9,863 nt of DNA from an uncultured Ruminococcus sp. (lineage in GTDB: Bacteria; Bacillota; Clostridia; Oscillospirales; Ruminococcaceae), in the NCBI GenBank assembly GCA_937942105.1, contig CALDFS010000195.1, positions 1 through 9,863 of the forward strand, given 5' to 3'. This document shows, piece after piece, positions 1 through 6,456 of the stretch. Below the pieces are notes generated by a model. It searched no databases. It was not told where the DNA came from and saw only the letters and a list, made by a program, of their open reading frames with translations. Positions within the stretch are counted from its first letter, which is position 1; every line of letters begins with the position of its first letter. The position numbers and the translations under genes were made by a program.

Positions 1-2
1 GG

Positions 3-1484
3 GATGAAAAATTAAACCGCATGGTAAATATCTGGAACCAGTATCAGTGCATGGTAACCTTCAACCTTTCCCGCTCGGCTTCATATTTTGAAAGCGGAAT
101 AGGAAGGGGCATGGGCTTCCGCGATTCCAATCAGGATATCTTAGGCTTCGTCCACCAGATCCCCGACCGCGCCCGCGAACGGCTTATCGACCTTGCCGCC
201 ACCCAGATGCCGGACGGCACCTGCTATCACCAGTACCAGCCCCTTACAAAAAAAGGCAACGGCGAGGTGGGCGGCAACTTCTCGGACGACCCGCTTTGGA
301 TGATACTCTCGGTCTGCGCATACATCAAGGAAACCGGGGACTATACGATTTTGGATGAATCGGTGCCATATGACAACGACTCCGCCCTTGCGAAGCCCAT
401 GTCCCACCATCTTAAAATGAGCTTTTTGCGGGTGATGAACACCTTAGGTCCTCACGGTCTGCCGCTTATTCAGCGCGCCGACTGGAACGACTGCTTAAAC
501 CTTAACTGCTTTTCAAGCGTTTCGGGTGAGAGTTTCCAGACTACCACATCTAAAGACGGCAAGGTTGCGGAATCTGTGTTCGTTGCCTGCCTGTTCACCT
601 ATGTTGTGCCTGAATATTCAAGACTTTGCCGTTTAAGAGGGCTTGAAGAGGACGCAGCGCAGGCTGACGCAGCAGTCGCGCAGATGGCGCAGGCTGTGAT
701 GAAATACGGATGGGACGGCGAATGGTTCCTTCGCGCATATGACGATTTCGGCAGAAAGGTAGGCTCCGCCGAGTGCGAAGAGGGCAAAATATTCATCGAG
801 CCGCAGGGCTTTGCGGTGCTTTCGGGCTTGGGAAGCGAATCCGGCAAGGATCTGCGCGCGCTTTCAAGCGTTGATAAGTATTTAAACTGCAAGCACGGCT
901 TAGTCCTCAACAATCCCCCCTACAGCCGCTATTATGTTGAATACGGCGAGATATCCACCTACCCCGCCGGCTACAAGGAAAACGCAGGAATATTCTGCCA
1001 CAACAACGCATGGATAATCTGCGCTGAAGCCTTCGTGGGTCACGGCGACAAGGCATTTGAATACTACTCAAAGATAGCCCCCGCCTACAACGAGGATATC
1101 TCCGAAATCCACCGCACCGAACCCTATGTCTACGCCCAGATGATAGCCGGAAAGGACGCGAAGCGCTTTGGCGAAGCCAAGAACAGCTGGCTCACCGGCA
1201 CCGCCGCATGGAATTTCGTTGCGGTATCGCAATACATTTTAGGAATCATGCCCGATTATGAGGGGCTTAAAATAGACCCATCCATCCCTTCAGACTGGGA
1301 CGGCTTCAGCGCTCAGCGTATTTTCAGGGGTGCTAAGTACAATATAACCGTCAAAAACCCCGAGCATATCTCGAAGGGCGTTCGCTCGATAATCTGCGAC
1401 GGCGTTAAGCTGGGCGAAAATATCCTGCCTGTTTTCGAGCAAGGCAGCGAACATGATGTCGAGGTCATCTTGGGTCAGGACTGA
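3..1484 (+). CDS. Cellobiose phosphorylase (GH94), 5'-truncated by window edge
   Basis: This enzyme cleaves cellobiose with inorganic phosphate in the cytoplasm, giving alpha-glucose 1-phosphate and glucose, which saves ATP during growth on cellulose breakdown products. The frame is open from base 3, so the true start lies upstream. About 493 residues of a family usually near 810-820 are present, so roughly 325 N-terminal residues are missing. Numbering from the Met at base 21, the (alpha/alpha)6 catalytic domain shows ESGIGRGMGFRDSNQD (R29 and D35, donor-glucose binding) and RADWNDCLNL (W155, catalytic general acid D157). Phosphate ligands R18, H327 (in CHNN), T392 and G393 are present, as are acceptor-side E310 and Y314. 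These match, from memory of the Cellvibrio gilvus structure, R351/R362/D368/D490/E649/Y653/H666/T731/G732. The conserved acceptor residues favour cellobiose over chitobiose or longer cellodextrins. The C-terminal beta domain is complete. The gene could be monocistronic or the end of an operon. Confidence 0.95.
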   Translation, partial: DEKLNRMVNIWNQYQCMVTFNLSRSASYFESGIGRGMGFRDSNQDILGFVHQIPDRARERLIDLAATQMPDGTCYHQYQPLTKKGNGEVGGNFSDDPLWMILSVCAYIKETGDYTILDESVPYDNDSALAKPMSHHLKMSFLRVMNTLGPHGLPLIQRADWNDCLNLNCFSSVSGESFQTTTSKDGKVAESVFVACLFTYVVPEYSRLCRLRGLEEDAAQADAAVAQMAQAVMKYGWDGEWFLRAYDDFGRKVGSAECEEGKIFIEPQGFAVLSGLGSESGKDLRALSSVDKYLNCKHGLVLNNPPYSRYYVEYGEISTYPAGYKENAGIFCHNNAWIICAEAFVGHGDKAFEYYSKIAPAYNEDISEIHRTEPYVYAQMIAGKDAKRFGEAKNSWLTGTAAWNFVAVSQYILGIMPDYEGLKIDPSIPSDWDGFSAQRIFRGAKYNITVKNPEHISKGVRSIICDGVKLGENILPVFEQGSEHDVEVILGQD

Positions 1485-1566
1485 TTTTCGGATAGTAATA
1501 TTATCCTCAGAATAAATCACAGATTATACTCTACTATTTGTAATCACTTTGTAATATTCACGCGAA

Positions 1567-1646
1567 TGTTGAAAACTCTGTGGATTTGTTGAAAGAAAAA
1601 GCCCTGAAATGCTGAGTTCTTAACACTTTCAACAGGGTTTTCAACA
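1567..1646. repeat. Nested inverted repeat in the intergenic region
   Basis: TGTTGAAAAC (1567-1576) is perfectly complementary to GTTTTCAACA (1637-1646). Inside it, GTTGAAAG (1588-1595) is perfectly complementary to CTTTCAAC (1626-1633). The two arms are separated by an 11-nt against 3-nt internal loop, and the central loop is 30 nt. The motif TTGAAA/TTTCAA therefore occurs four times in 80 bp. It could be a two-site operator or an RNA structure. No known family is recognised. Confidence 0.5.
1598..1641 (+). terminator. Possible weak terminator after the phosphorylase gene
   Basis: AAAGCCCTG (1598-1606) can pair with CAGGGTTTT (1633-1641), a 9-bp stem with one G-U pair and a 26-nt loop. Its 3' side runs into T-rich sequence (TTTTCAACATTTTT). 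The loop is long and the T run interrupted, so this is a poor intrinsic terminator. It is also mutually exclusive with the longer inverted repeat that uses the same 3' arm. Confidence 0.25.
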
Positions 1647-1706
1647 TTTTTAACAACAATACTTTCAGTAAACCCTATCCGCGGGTGTTTGACGGATAAT
1701 AATAAA

Positions 1707-1726
1707 TTCGCCTGACTGTCGGCGAA
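1707..1726 (+). other. Small hairpin in the esterase gene leader
   Basis: TTCGCC (1707-1712) and GGCGAA (1721-1726) form a perfect 6-bp stem around an 8-nt loop. It ends 8 bases before the ribosome binding site AAAGGAAG (1735-1742) of the esterase gene. Just upstream, TATCCG (1676-1681) and CGGATA (1693-1698) form another 6-bp inverted repeat. I could not place a convincing promoter between 1485 and 1749: a TTGACG at 1689-1694 has no good -10 at the right distance. No known riboswitch class is recognised. Confidence 0.35.
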
Positions 1727-1749
1727 AAACATCGAAAGGAAGAATCATT

Positions 1750-2508
1750 ATGGCGCTTTTTGAGGTAAACTGCTTTTCAAATACCCTGGGCATGGGGGTT
1801 CATTTCAACGTTATCATCCCGCAGAACAACATATGGGGAGAGATAGGGACAAAGCAGAGCGGCAGAGACAAGTACCCTGTTCTGTATCTTCTGCACGGCT
1901 ATTCCGATGACGAATCAGCATGGCTTCGGCGCACATCCATCGAGCGTTACGCCACCGAAAAGGGCGTTGCTGTAGTTACGCCTACCACCCGCCGCGGATG
2001 GTACTGCGATACCCCGATGGGCAACTTTGAAAGCTTTATAGGCAAGGAGCTTCCCGAGCTGATTGCCGAGTTCTTCCCAAGCATATCCCGCGAGAGGAAG
2101 GACACCTTCATAGCCGGGCTATCAATGGGCGGCTACGGCGCGCTGAAATTCGCCTTAAAAAATCCCGAAAGATATGCTGCCTGCGCGGGATTATCCGGGG
2201 CTTACCACGTTATGATAAAGCCGGGCTGCGAAAGGTTCGTAAAAGAAGGGCTGTTCCCATCGGTCGAGGATGCCGGGAAGCAGGATATTATTTCGCTTAT
2301 CCCCAAGCTAAAGGATTTAAAGGACAAGCCCAAGGTGTTCCTGTGGTGCGGCACCGAAGACGGTCTTCTTGAAAGCAGCCGCAGCGTGCGAAATATCCTT
2401 ACAGAAAACGGCTTTGATGTGACCTATTCCGAATCAGAGGGAAGCCACAGCTGGAAATACTGGGACGAGCAGATACAGAACGTTCTTAACTGGCTGCCGA
2501 TAGAATAA
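1750..2508 (+). CDS. EstA-like serine esterase (alpha/beta hydrolase, esterase D/PF00756 family)
   Basis: This is a 252-residue carboxylesterase that should hydrolyse short acyl esters such as acetyl, tributyrin-like or possibly feruloyl groups. The oxyanion region LLHGYSDDESAWLRR lies near residues 47-61. The nucleophile elbow GLSMGGYGA places Ser125, and Asp204 (GTEDGLL) and His233 (EGSHSWKYW) complete the triad. The pattern, including WLRRTSIER, GWYCDT and FIAGLSMGGYG, closely resembles pneumococcal and lactococcal EstA-type tributyrin esterases as I remember them, and length is normal for that group. There is no signal peptide, so it acts in the cytoplasm. The start ATG is preceded by AAAGGAAG with a 7-nt spacer. 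It lies downstream of cellobiose phosphorylase, so deacylation of imported plant oligosaccharides is a reasonable inference, but the natural substrate cannot be read from sequence. S-formylglutathione hydrolase belongs to the same superfamily but is a less likely assignment. Confidence 0.88.
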   Translation: MALFEVNCFSNTLGMGVHFNVIIPQNNIWGEIGTKQSGRDKYPVLYLLHGYSDDESAWLRRTSIERYATEKGVAVVTPTTRRGWYCDTPMGNFESFIGKELPELIAEFFPSISRERKDTFIAGLSMGGYGALKFALKNPERYAACAGLSGAYHVMIKPGCERFVKEGLFPSVEDAGKQDIISLIPKLKDLKDKPKVFLWCGTEDGLLESSRSVRNILTENGFDVTYSESEGSHSWKYWDEQIQNVLNWLPIE

Positions 2509-2538
2509 GCGTAAAAATTACTTTGAGAGGTGAAATGA

Positions 2539-3390
2539 ATGGAGCTTATAGCAAGCTTACCGGGAGCGATAACCGGCTTCAGCGTTGCCGAAAAATACAT
2601 TGATTGTATATGCGGGAAGGAATTAATAAAGCTTGAAAAGCACACCGGGGATATTGTCTGCAAAAAGGAAATTTTCGATAAGGAAGGCCTTTCAAGAAAT
2701 CTTATTGCAGATGATGAGCAGATTTTTATATACGACTTCTGCACACTCCTTGCAGTCCGCAGGAGTGATTTTGAGCTTCTGGGTAAATGGCAGTTAGGCG
2801 ATGATTTAAGCTCGGACATCTGCGGAATAGCAATCGATAAGGACACCGTATACTGCTCTATACGCAATGGAAAAATCATCACCCTTGATAGGCAGTCGTA
2901 TAAAACAAAGGAGTTCCAAATCGGCGAAAGCAGTATGTGGAGCATCAGAACATACGATAAATACTTGGTTTGCGGAACGGTTGACGGCAGGCTGTTGTTG
3001 ATAGATAAATCATCCTTCTCGATTGAAAAGTCGCTTGTTTTAGGAAAGAAAAACATCGGCAGCCTGTATTTCAGCGGTGAAACCCTATACGCCGCAAGTC
3101 ACGACGGCAAGCTCTTCAAAATCGATATGCGAAGCTTTGAAATAGAATCCCTGACTAAAAACGCACACCGCAAAATGTTCAACTGCGCGGGAATATATCG
3201 AGATATGCTTGTAACCGTTTCTTATCCTTGCTCGGAGCTTGCTTTTTGGGATGAAAACACGCTTGAAAAGCAAAAAGTAATCAACATTCCGCTGAAACTA
3301 TCGGGGCGGGCATATATAGAAAATGAGCTTTTATATATTTTCTCCCGCAATATTCCGGGAATCGGCATAATCAGATTGGATGAGTGCTGA
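2539..3390 (+). CDS. Predicted seven-bladed beta-propeller protein (WD40/PQQ-like), function unknown
   Basis: This 283-residue protein is not recognised as a named family. It divides into about seven repeats of roughly 40 residues (approximately 11-45, 51-90, 93-131, 133-170, 173-212, 214-252 and 254-281). The clearest units carry a DG(R/K)L(L/F)xID-type turn and strand: NGKIITLD (110-117), DGRLLLID (149-156) and DGKLFKID (189-196). Each is followed by S(F/Y)-type residues and a short charged strand. The N-terminal strand MELIASLPG may close the last blade. There is no signal peptide or membrane segment, so it is probably cytosolic, and no catalytic motif is visible. Propellers of this type usually serve as binding scaffolds; that is family knowledge, not shown here. 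GAGAGG (2525-2530) gives an 8-nt spacer to the ATG. It starts 30 bp after the esterase gene without a visible terminator, so the two are probably co-transcribed. Confidence 0.75.
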   Translation: MELIASLPGAITGFSVAEKYIDCICGKELIKLEKHTGDIVCKKEIFDKEGLSRNLIADDEQIFIYDFCTLLAVRRSDFELLGKWQLGDDLSSDICGIAIDKDTVYCSIRNGKIITLDRQSYKTKEFQIGESSMWSIRTYDKYLVCGTVDGRLLLIDKSSFSIEKSLVLGKKNIGSLYFSGETLYAASHDGKLFKIDMRSFEIESLTKNAHRKMFNCAGIYRDMLVTVSYPCSELAFWDENTLEKQKVINIPLKLSGRAYIENELLYIFSRNIPGIGIIRLDEC

Positions 3391-3403
3391 TATCACATAT
3401 TAT

Positions 3404-3446
3404 AAAACAGCGCCTGCGGACTATCCGCTGACGCTGTGATTTTTTC
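3404..3446. terminator. Bidirectional intrinsic terminator between convergent genes
   Basis: ACAGCG (3407-3412) pairs with CGCTGT (3432-3437), and GCGG with CCGC extends the stem around an ACTAT loop. On the plus strand a GATTTTTT tract follows and ends the esterase/propeller unit. On the minus strand the complement of TATAAAA gives TTTTATA after the same hairpin and can end the two-gene unit that starts near 4581. The position exactly between two convergent stop codons supports this role. Confidence 0.8.
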
Positions 3447-3448
3447 CT

Positions 3449-4012
3449 TTAATTAATTGTAAGCTCCATCTGTTGACCCTCAAAGTGATTGAGCAGCCGG
3501 AAGCCCCTGCCGCTTATATTGTACCTCAGCGTAGCCTTGATTTCCTTGGGCTTGGTTTTGAATACGAAATTAATCCTTAAATAATCACCCTCGGAAACAA
3601 GCCGTACACTTGGGTTTGGCTTTGACGCATCGCCCATGGCCATCATTTCGTAATAGTGCACCTCACGGACGCTTTTACCGTCATGGCAGTAGGCGGAAAT
3701 CAGGTCGACATATTCATCCTGCGGGAAGGATAAATCAAGCACAAAGCCGTTAGCCGAATATTTCGATTTGATTTCCCGCGTGTCGCTGAAATTAAGGTCA
3801 AGGGCATATACTCCGCCCTCAAGCTCCTGTATAATGCGGCTACAAGACACACTCAATGTCTCCCCGCTTTCCATGGTGATTACATCAAGGTCGTTTGTAG
3901 GAAACTGTCTATGCTCGATATTTACTATACTATCCGCAGATATTACTTTAAATAATACCGCAAGTATAACCACGACGACGGTTACAGCGCAAATTATCAC
4001 TCGTTTTTTCAC
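3449..4012 (-). CDS. Hypothetical membrane-anchored protein, 187 aa
   Basis: I do not recognise this family. The protein begins MKKR followed by one hydrophobic segment (residues about 5-24), then a soluble domain of about 160 residues, mostly short alternating hydrophobic/polar stretches suggesting beta-sheet. The N-terminal charge predicts that the soluble part faces the outside. No lipobox cysteine follows the hydrophobic segment, so an uncleaved anchor or Sec signal peptide fits better than a lipoprotein. Two cysteines in the soluble domain (about residues 57 and 108) could form a disulfide. The start codon is GTG; AGGAAGGG lies 10 nt upstream and no in-frame ATG precedes it. It lies 20 bp behind the gene for another small anchored protein, shares its promoter, and ends at the bidirectional terminator. 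Confidence 0.7.
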   Translation of the reverse strand: MKKRVIICAVTVVVVILAVLFKVISADSIVNIEHRQFPTNDLDVITMESGETLSVSCSRIIQELEGGVYALDLNFSDTREIKSKYSANGFVLDLSFPQDEYVDLISAYCHDGKSVREVHYYEMMAMGDASKPNPSVRLVSEGDYLRINFVFKTKPKEIKATLRYNISGRGFRLLNHFEGQQMELTIN

Positions 4013-4032
4013 GTCCAGTTGTCCCTTCCTTG

Positions 4033-4512
4033 CTAAATAATTGTCTCGATGAATATCGCTTCGCTCTGTTCCTTTAGGTATATGACTAAAAGGTTGTGGC
4101 TGAAATCACAGGAGTACTTCTTCCAGGTGTAGCCGCCCGAAAGGTCGGGGTAAAGCTCTTTCGGAACATCCGCGCTCTCCATGGCAAAGCTTAGCTGTGC
4201 TTCTATCTCGGAATTGCCTTTTGCCTTGAATTCCTTGAAGAAATCTGTTTCACCGCCGATGTTGTATTTTGAAACGGTTACGCCGTCACCGTGAAAGCCG
4301 TCAGCCGGGGACTTGTATCTGTAAACACTCCTAAAATCGTCCGGCAGTTCTAAACCGTAATCCTCAAATGGCTTTTTTGCGGAGGTTTCGGCAAGCATTT
4401 TCGCCTGCCCTGCGCTGACGAACAGTGCCGCTAAAAGCATCGCCAATATGCCAAGGCTTATAATAACAGTCGGGATAAGATATAACGACGGCAGCTTTTT
4501 GTCTTTCATCAT
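4033..4512 (-). CDS. Hypothetical membrane-anchored protein, 159 aa
   Basis: I do not recognise this family. A short basic N-terminus (MMKDKK) precedes one hydrophobic segment (about residues 10-33), followed by a polar domain of about 125 residues predicted to lie outside the membrane. Visible features include EDYGLELPDDFRSVY near the start of the soluble domain and an aromatic-rich GGYTWKKYSCDF segment near its end. There is a single cysteine and no enzyme motif. AGGGAGGGG precedes two adjacent ATG codons at 4512 and 4509. GGAGG is 4 nt from the first and 7 nt from the second, so translation may begin at 4509, one residue shorter. This is the first gene of a two-gene unit with the 187-residue protein, behind a sigma-A-like promoter. 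Its product may act with its partner at the cell surface, which is inference from arrangement only. Confidence 0.7.
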   Translation of the reverse strand: MMKDKKLPSLYLIPTVIISLGILAMLLAALFVSAGQAKMLAETSAKKPFEDYGLELPDDFRSVYRYKSPADGFHGDGVTVSKYNIGGETDFFKEFKAKGNSEIEAQLSFAMESADVPKELYPDLSGGYTWKKYSCDFSHNLLVIYLKEQSEAIFIETII

Positions 4513-4552
4513 TACCCCTCCCTATCGTTTTAGCAATGCTATCATTAATAAC

Positions 4553-4581
4553 ATTTAACCATAAATCTACCCGATTGTCAA
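4553..4581 (-). promoter_or_regulatory. Sigma-A-type promoter for the two anchored-protein genes
   Basis: On the minus strand, TTGACA (4581-4576) is a perfect -35 box. A 17-nt spacer separates it from TTAAAT (4558-4553), which matches four of six bases of the -10 consensus. It lies about 40 bp upstream of the start at 4512 and just downstream of the terminator of the preceding operon, so it marks the beginning of a separate unit. Confidence 0.75.
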
Positions 4582-4591
4582 GTCTTTCAAA

Positions 4592-4630
4592 GTAAAAAGC
4601 AGGAAACAGCCCATACCGCCGTTTCCTGCT
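4592..4630 (-). terminator. Strong intrinsic terminator of the Gld-like ABC operon
   Basis: AGCAGGAAAC and GTTTCCTGCT (4598-4607 and 4621-4630) form a perfect 10-bp stem with a 13-nt loop. On the minus strand the stem is followed by TTTTTAC. It begins 21 bp after the stop codon at 4652, so it ends the operon of the ATPase, permease, GldG-like, DUF4340 and small proteins. Confidence 0.9.
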
Positions 4631-4651
4631 GATTTTGTTATATTGACTTTA

Positions 4652-4921
4652 TTACAGCGCTATCCAGTCGTGCGCCAAGTCGAGCGCTTCAAACAGGCTG
4701 GATTTTTCGGCGGTCTTGGTGATTCTCTCCATTACCGGAACCGATTCGTCGGTAAGCATTCTATACATTCTTACCTTTGTGGCAACCTCAAGGTCGCCGT
4801 CCTTCTGGGTTTTTGCTATCTGAAGCATAACAACCTCGTTATCGCCCATGCTTCCGTAATAAAGCTCGTTTCCCTTGCGAACAAGGGGAAGTCCGCGGTA
4901 TTCAAAAAACTTTTCAGGCAT
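4652..4921 (-). CDS. Small conserved-looking protein at the end of the Gld-like ABC operon, 89 aa
   Basis: This is an 89-residue cytoplasmic protein of unknown function with no signal peptide or membrane segment. It begins MPEKFFEYRGLPLVRKGN, has a central beta-rich part (ELYYGSMGDNEVVMLQI), and ends in a probable helix (SLFEALDLAHDWIAL). I recall similar small proteins in related Clostridia but cannot verify it here. A start at 4978 is open but would overlap the end of the DUF4340 gene by 7 bases and lacks a good ribosome binding site. The ATG at 4921 has AAAGGAG with a 6-nt spacer, so I use that start. It is the last gene before the operon terminator, 50 bp after the DUF4340 gene, which suggests co-expression with the transporter. 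It could be a regulator or cytoplasmic partner; nothing in the sequence decides this. Confidence 0.78.
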   Translation of the reverse strand: MPEKFFEYRGLPLVRKGNELYYGSMGDNEVVMLQIAKTQKDGDLEVATKVRMYRMLTDESVPVMERITKTAEKSSLFEALDLAHDWIAL

Positions 4922-4927
4922 TGCTTT

Positions 4928-4934
4928 CTCCTTT
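4928..4934 (-). promoter_or_regulatory. Ribosome binding site deciding the start at 4921
   Basis: On the minus strand AAAGGAG is followed by the 6-nt spacer AAAGCA and then ATG. This supports the 89-residue start over the in-frame ATG at 4978. Confidence 0.8.
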
Positions 4935-4971
4935 CCTGACGGTTGGCTTAGTTTCGTATGATGATTATTAC

Positions 4972-6456
4972 TTACCAAATCATTTGCAAGTCGTCTCCTG
5001 TGGCGCCGTCGGCGAATAGCTTCAGGTTAGAGGTCAGAACATCCAGATAGCTCTTTGGCTGGCTGAATGAGGTTACGCCGTTAAGCTTGATGACTACTCT
5101 GTTCGAGCCATCGTCATAGAAGTCAAGCGTATCTCCCCCGCCCTTGGCTCTTGCAAACTCGATATGTGCAAGCAGCTTAGCATCCTCTGCCGGTTCCTCC
5201 AGGCAAAGTGCGTCTATCGGGCACTTTAATATGAACTGATAAAGGATCTTGAAGCTGTCAACATCAACCGCACTGTCGTTGAGGGTTGCGCTCAGCTCGC
5301 CCTCGTCAACATTACCGGTGATATCGAAGTAATAGTTAAGCTCTTCGCCGTTGTGAAGCTGAATATCCATGTAATCCAAAGCGTAGATGTAGTTCGAGGT
5401 CATCATGCTGGAAAGGATATCAACCGGCATAAAGCTTGCCCACTTTACCTCACTCGCCGAGAAGGTGTAAATACAATCATTGCCTTCAAGATAGCCGTAG
5501 TAATAGGCCGGCTCGTTGGTGGGGTTGCCCTGCTCGTCGGGGACGTATGACTCAACATTGCCTATTTTAAGGGTATAGGTCTGAAGCTCGGCAAATAGGG
5601 TAACTGTGCAGAACGGATCCGCAAGACCGTACTCCTCGAAATCAGCCTCGGTCGGGAACGGCTTAACTGCGGAAGCGGCTGTAAGTCCCCAAAGACCATA
5701 GATGATATCGTTGGAGTTGGTAATATCAAGATATGCATAAACCGGGCTTATCATAACCTGCGAGGATGCCATTGAAACCTCGTCTATGGCGTAGTTCTTG
5801 GTATCATCCTCAAAAACTATGTCGTAATCCAAATCCTTGCGCTCTACCTTTAACAGGTCAATGGTGGGGGCGGTATTGTCGCTGGATATCTCTTCCTTGA
5901 TTATAAGGCTGATAAAGCTTTCCTTGGAGTTGTAGAAGTATCTTGATGAGTTTGCAAGCACAACATAAACATCCTTGCTGTCCGCCAGTCTTACATAAAC
6001 GCTGTTGCCGTCCGGCGCGGTTATGCCATAGAGAACGGTGTAGCTTGAACCGTCCTTAAGAGTTACGGTGCAGCTGGCTTCGGCATTGCCGTCCTCCAAG
6101 CCGTATTTTGCCATGTCGGAGGCGTTTTCCTCTGCCAATGCCTGGGCATTGATTTTGGTAATGCAGTTTCCCGCCGCGCCCATTGTGGTGGAGTTCTGCT
6201 TCAAGCCTTCAAGCTCGTTGATGGTGAAGCCCTTGGCGTTCTGGGTGATGGTGTACTCCCCGCTCGCGTTGATTATCTTCATAGTGGCAACCTCGTCGCG
6301 CTCGTGGGTTACTATCGGTATCGTCTGCGTGGTGTTTGTGGCGGGATTATCTTCCTCATCAGTCTTGGGCTGGGTAAGAACAAGCACCAGGGAGACAAGC
6401 GCTAAGCAGGCGACGAATATTCCTATAAATATAAGGGTTTTCGCACGTGATTTCAT
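4972..6456 (-). CDS. DUF4340 domain-containing membrane-anchored protein of a Gld-like ABC transporter
   Basis: This 494-residue protein has a basic N-terminus (MKSRAK), one membrane segment (about residues 8-28), an acidic, Thr/Asn-rich linker (about 30-52) and a long extracytoplasmic region. That region looks like the DUF4340 family, with repeated beta units of the type VATMKIINASGEYTITQNAKG and paired 'GLxxP/D...CTVTL...' elements near YGLEDGNAEASCTVTL and YGLADPFCTVTL, suggesting two related modules. DUF4340 proteins are commonly encoded directly after GldG-like genes; their biochemical role is not known. A TTG start at 6480 is possible, but the ATG at 6456 has AAGGAG with a 9-nt spacer and overlaps the stop of the upstream gene as TAATG, a classic coupled arrangement, so I use 6456. 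It probably sits on the outer membrane face with the GldG-like protein. Confidence 0.88.
   Translation of the reverse strand: MKSRAKTLIFIGIFVACLALVSLVLVLTQPKTDEEDNPATNTTQTIPIVTHERDEVATMKIINASGEYTITQNAKGFTINELEGLKQNSTTMGAAGNCITKINAQALAEENASDMAKYGLEDGNAEASCTVTLKDGSSYTVLYGITAPDGNSVYVRLADSKDVYVVLANSSRYFYNSKESFISLIIKEEISSDNTAPTIDLLKVERKDLDYDIVFEDDTKNYAIDEVSMASSQVMISPVYAYLDITNSNDIIYGLWGLTAASAVKPFPTEADFEEYGLADPFCTVTLFAELQTYTLKIGNVESYVPDEQGNPTNEPAYYYGYLEGNDCIYTFSASEVKWASFMPVDILSSMMTSNYIYALDYMDIQLHNGEELNYYFDITGNVDEGELSATLNDSAVDVDSFKILYQFILKCPIDALCLEEPAEDAKLLAHIEFARAKGGGDTLDFYDDGSNRVVIKLNGVTSFSQPKSYLDVLTSNLKLFADGATGDDLQMIW

Noticed and set aside
1580..1588. TGTGGATTT, resembling a DnaA box on the reverse strand
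   Set aside because: It differs from the TTATCCACA consensus at two positions, is single, and no dnaA, dnaN or other origin gene is nearby.
1689..1694. TTGACG as a -35 box for the esterase gene
   Set aside because: No acceptable -10 sequence is found 16-18 bp downstream; that interval falls in the TTCGCC/GGCGAA hairpin.
1544..1732. A 62-codon minus-strand open frame in the intergenic region
   Set aside because: It overlaps the inverted repeats, has no convincing ribosome binding site that I could see, and its composition reflects the repeated TTGAAA/TTTCAA elements.
2424..3056. A 210-codon open frame on the minus strand opposite the esterase end and the propeller gene
   Set aside because: It lies antisense to two well-supported genes, its product is low in recognisable motifs and serine-rich as expected from a shadow frame, and it crosses a gene boundary.
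4922..4978. Extension of the 89-residue protein to a start at 4978
   Set aside because: The upstream ATG lacks a good ribosome binding site and would overlap the DUF4340 gene by 7 bases, whereas AAAGGAG sits 6 nt before the ATG at 4921.
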